Of a stretch of DNA of 64,000 nucleotides, positions 61,640-64,000 are shown in pieces. The position numbers and the translations under genes were made by a program. Where the stretch lies: NCBI RefSeq assembly GCF_015350805.1, contig NZ_JADKSG010000001.1, positions 2,094,513 to 2,158,512 of the forward strand. The letters are read 5' to 3'. The stretch is from Herbiconiux sp. VKM Ac-1786 (GTDB lineage: Bacteria; Actinomycetota; Actinomycetes; Actinomycetales; Microbacteriaceae). The notes beneath the pieces were generated by a model. That model saw only the letters and a program-made list of their open reading frames with translations. It was not told where the DNA came from and did not search any database. Within the stretch, counting starts at the first letter, position 1. Each line of letters opens with the position of its first letter.

Positions 61640-63622
61640 ATGCATGATCAACGGATGGTATCTGGGCGGGGCAAGGGTGCTATCGGTCGTCTCGTGATGG
61701 CCTTGGTTGTAGCCCTGGCACTAGTTTGTGTGATTCCCGGCGCGTCCGCGTCGGCGTCACCGGCAGGGGTCTCGGAGACCGAGGCCGCCGGCGCTGCGAC
61801 TCCGGTGAGCGGCACGATCACCAGAGCCCTCCCGCTGGAGGGAGATCTCGCGCAATTCCAAGTAGGTTTCATCGCCCTCGATGAGCGGAACCCAGAGACG
61901 AATACGGTACTAGCCCGCGTCACGAACCCCGACGACAACGGCCGCTACTCGTTGCAGCTGCCGCCTGGGCGCTACCAGGTCTACGTCAGCCCGCCCTCTG
62001 AGAACAACCTCACCACCTATGACACACAGGTGTGGCAGGGGCTGCGCGACCGGTTCTTCGACCCCGAGTACCCGCTCGACGCCGTTCTGTCCGGCGCGCG
62101 CATCCTGATCGTGCAGCCGGACGCCCCGGTGTCGCTCGATTTGAGTATTGACCACGCGTCGGCCTTCACCTTCACCCCGAGTCCGACGGTGAGCGGGTCG
62201 CCCGCCGTCGGCGCGACCTTGACGGCGACGGTTCCAACCTGGACACCAGCCGCGACCGGCCGCGCTCTGGAGTGGCGCCGGGAAGGGGTGCCGATCACCG
62301 GCGCGACGGCGAGCACCTACACGCTCACGGCCGAGGACGAGGGCCAGCGCGTCACCGCCGTCGCACTGGGCGTAGACCCCGCCGGGCAGGTGACCGCAGC
62401 GACGTCGCCGCCCGTGACGGTCGAGAAGACGCTGTTCGGGCCTGTCCCTGAGATCCAGGGCACCCCAGCTGTTGGCGGTGTGCTGACGTCGGTGGTCGGG
62501 TCGTGGTCCCCCGAACCAGTTGAGCTGACGTATCGGTGGACACGCAGCGGTGCCCCGATCCAGGGCGCAACGGGTTCGTCGTACACAGTGGCGGCGGCCG
62601 ACGCTTCGACGAGCGTGACCGTGGTGGTCACAGGGCGTAAGTCGGGTTATCCCGACAAGGTGTTGGAAGCGGCGGCTGTGGAGATCGCTCCGCTCGGCCC
62701 TGATGTGCAGCGGGTTGCGGGGCCGGATCGGTTTGCGGGTTCGGCTTTGGTGTCTCAGAAGGTTGCGCCGATGACGGCGCCGCTTGTGTATTTGGCGAGT
62801 GGTGAGGGTTTCGCGGATGCGTTGAGTGGGTCGGCGATCGCGGCTCAGCGGTCGGCGCCCTTGCTGTTGTCGACGGCGGCGTCGATTCCGCAAGTGGTGG
62901 CGGATGAGATCGTGCGTTTGAGGCCGTCGAACATTGTGGTGCTTGGTGGTGAGGCGGCGTTGCGACCGTCGGTGGTGGCGCAGCTGAAGGCACTCCGGCC
63001 GGGTGCGACGATCACGCGGATCGGGGGAGCGGATCGGTATGAGATGTCGCGGAACCTGATCGCGCATCCGCAGTTCGGCGCGAAGACGTCGACGGCGGTG
63101 TATGTGGCGACGGGCCGGAACTTCGCCGACGCGTTGAGCGCGAGCCCGGCGGCTGCGGCGCGGAACGTGCCGTTGCTGCTTGTGGACGGGTCGAAGCAGA
63201 AGCTCACGGTGGCGGAGACGCAGTTGCTGACGTCGCGGGGTGTGAAGTCGGTGACGATCTTCGGCGGCTATGCGGCCGTAACGAGGGAGCTTGGGCTGGA
63301 ACTGCGCGCGCGCGCCGACGGCTACACCCGGGTGACGGGTGCTGACCGGTTCGAGGTCTCGCTTGCGATCGCGCAGGAATTCTTCACCAAGCACGGAGAC
63401 ACTGTCTATGTCGCGACGGGTGCGAACTATCCGGACGCGCTCTCGGGTGGTGTGCTGGCGGGGATCACGAATGGTCCGGTGTTCCTGGCGCAGCAGAACT
63501 GCATCGACGCGGGGTTCCTGACCGCGGTGCGGGACTTGAAGCCTAAGCACATCGTGATCCTCGGCGGCCCCGCGGTCATCGGCTTCGACGAGTACCCCTT
63601 CCCCACCTGCCCTGAGGGCTGA
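61640..63622 (+). CDS. Secreted CWB2 cell-wall-binding protein with Ig-like repeats
   Basis: 660 residues. Signal peptide (LVMALVVALALVCVIPGASA), a carboxypeptidase-regulatory-like domain (NPDDNGRYSLQLPPGRYQVY), two Ig-like repeats (SPAVGATLTATVPTWTPA; TPAVGGVLTSVVGSWSPE) like those of 40551, then three CWB2 repeats starting QRVAGPDRFAGSALVSQ, TRIGGADRYEMSRNL and TRVTGADRFEVSLAIAQ. CWB2 trimers bind wall polymers non-covalently. The CWB2 part uses more G- and T-ending codons than the rest. Start uncertain among GTG 61628, ATG 61640 and ATG 61655. Confidence 0.88.
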   Translation: MHDQRMVSGRGKGAIGRLVMALVVALALVCVIPGASASASPAGVSETEAAGAATPVSGTITRALPLEGDLAQFQVGFIALDERNPETNTVLARVTNPDDNGRYSLQLPPGRYQVYVSPPSENNLTTYDTQVWQGLRDRFFDPEYPLDAVLSGARILIVQPDAPVSLDLSIDHASAFTFTPSPTVSGSPAVGATLTATVPTWTPAATGRALEWRREGVPITGATASTYTLTAEDEGQRVTAVALGVDPAGQVTAATSPPVTVEKTLFGPVPEIQGTPAVGGVLTSVVGSWSPEPVELTYRWTRSGAPIQGATGSSYTVAAADASTSVTVVVTGRKSGYPDKVLEAAAVEIAPLGPDVQRVAGPDRFAGSALVSQKVAPMTAPLVYLASGEGFADALSGSAIAAQRSAPLLLSTAASIPQVVADEIVRLRPSNIVVLGGEAALRPSVVAQLKALRPGATITRIGGADRYEMSRNLIAHPQFGAKTSTAVYVATGRNFADALSASPAAAARNVPLLLVDGSKQKLTVAETQLLTSRGVKSVTIFGGYAAVTRELGLELRARADGYTRVTGADRFEVSLAIAQEFFTKHGDTVYVATGANYPDALSGGVLAGITNGPVFLAQQNCIDAGFLTAVRDLKPKHIVILGGPAVIGFDEYPFPTCPEG

Positions 63623-63637
63623 CCAGGCCGCTGACGG

Positions 63638-64000
63638 CTATTGCGGGTCATCGCCCATCGCGACTGCCAGGCGCTGGGCAATGATCGGAGCCGCCGTGGT
63701 GACGTAAGTGTTGGTGAGATGGTGCCGATCGCGGTAGACGGTGACGTTCCCGATCACCATGGGACACATCTGATCGCGGCAGTAGAGGTCGCCGACGTCG
63801 ATAAGCCCCGCTCGTGGCTCCATCTCCGCGGCAGCTGTGGTGGTGTCGAACTGCCTCATCGCCTGATCGAAGCCGACGAGGCAGTCGGTCCCCTCGACGG
63901 CCTCACGAGGATGCTCGATCACGCAATCCGTCATGTTCTCGGGAAGGAGGGGATTGTCGATGATACCGATTACGCGGGTGCCCTGGTCCACGGCGCGAGT
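63638..64000 (-). CDS. Acyltransferase with SGNH domain, C-terminal part (partial)
   Basis: The frame is open to the right edge; about 120 C-terminal residues are visible. They contain VIGIIDNPLLPENM, a CRDQMCPMVIGN segment and the catalytic pair region YRDRHHLTNTYVTTAAPIIA (Asp and His of the SGNH triad). This fits the extracellular SGNH domain at the end of OafA-type acyltransferases that O-acetylate cell-surface sugars. The membrane domain is outside the window, so the full architecture is inferred. Confidence 0.7.
   Translation of the reverse strand, partial: TRAVDQGTRVIGIIDNPLLPENMTDCVIEHPREAVEGTDCLVGFDQAMRQFDTTTAAAEMEPRAGLIDVGDLYCRDQMCPMVIGNVTVYRDRHHLTNTYVTTAAPIIAQRLAVAMGDDPQ

Overview
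The window is high-GC DNA from an actinobacterium, most likely a member of the Microbacteriaceae. The support is indirect: strong C/G bias at third codon positions, many GTG and TTG starts, 4-bp start/stop overlaps, and family content typical of that group (DUF222/HNH endonuclease, DUF3072, DUF7882-type small protein, GlsB-like protein, LCP protein, CWB2 and DUF4012 proteins, Tat substrates next to tatA/tatC). No rRNA, tRNA, transposase, integrase, phage gene or CRISPR array was seen. Many genes start 6-7 bases after a TAnnnT hexamer, which suggests widespread leaderless transcription and was used here to choose starts.

Layout. 1-3742: a two-component locus with a cut-off sensor kinase, a response regulator, a HATPase-type kinase and a kinase-like protein with no recognisable ATP site. 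3739-6105: two tandem MarR regulators with repeated operators, a small protein and a TetR regulator. 6102-12805: stress and housekeeping genes (pyridoxamine-oxidase-like stress protein, glycogen debranching enzyme GlgX, DUF3072, an NAD(P)-epimerase, GlsB-like membrane protein) with several tiny acidic proteins. 12996-16917: a Tat-type secreted protein with two cysteines, a MauE/thioredoxin fusion, an AraC regulator and a stand-alone PqqD-like protein. 17231-24828: a RecQ helicase, small membrane proteins, an ECF sigma factor with a membrane partner, an LCP ligase and a DUF222/HNH nuclease. 24829-27045: a sparse stretch with small genes. 27284-29962: TatC, TatA, signal peptidase I and a Tat-type secreted protein.

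30043-58074 is a large cell-surface polysaccharide locus. It holds a nucleotidyltransferase and an HprK-like kinase fused to PqqD, two BY-tyrosine kinases with Wzz-type domains, two low-molecular-weight phosphatases, a priming glycosyl-1-phosphate transferase, a Wzx-type flippase, a Wzy-type polymerase, five glycosyltransferases, two pyruvyl transferases, an acyltransferase and UDP-glucose dehydrogenase. It also has two paralogous secreted beta-helix proteins and two membrane-anchored surface proteins. The inferred product is an acidic exopolysaccharide (uronic acid, pyruvate ketals, acyl groups) made by a Wzx/Wzy route, with length control by tyrosine phosphorylation. The LCP protein at 22051 could attach such a polymer to peptidoglycan.

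58141-64000 holds malate:quinone oxidoreductase, a DUF4012 membrane protein, a secreted CWB2 wall-binding protein and the end of an acyltransferase with an SGNH domain.

The most unusual features are: (1) three unlinked secreted proteins whose Tat-like leaders share a nearly identical hydrophobic core, one of them beside tatA/tatC and lepB; (2) an HprK/PqqD fusion kinase with a nucleotidyltransferase partner, a pair known from lasso-peptide clusters but here beside exopolysaccharide genes; (3) a duplicated MarR operator; and (4) a short peptide ORF ending directly at a strong terminator.
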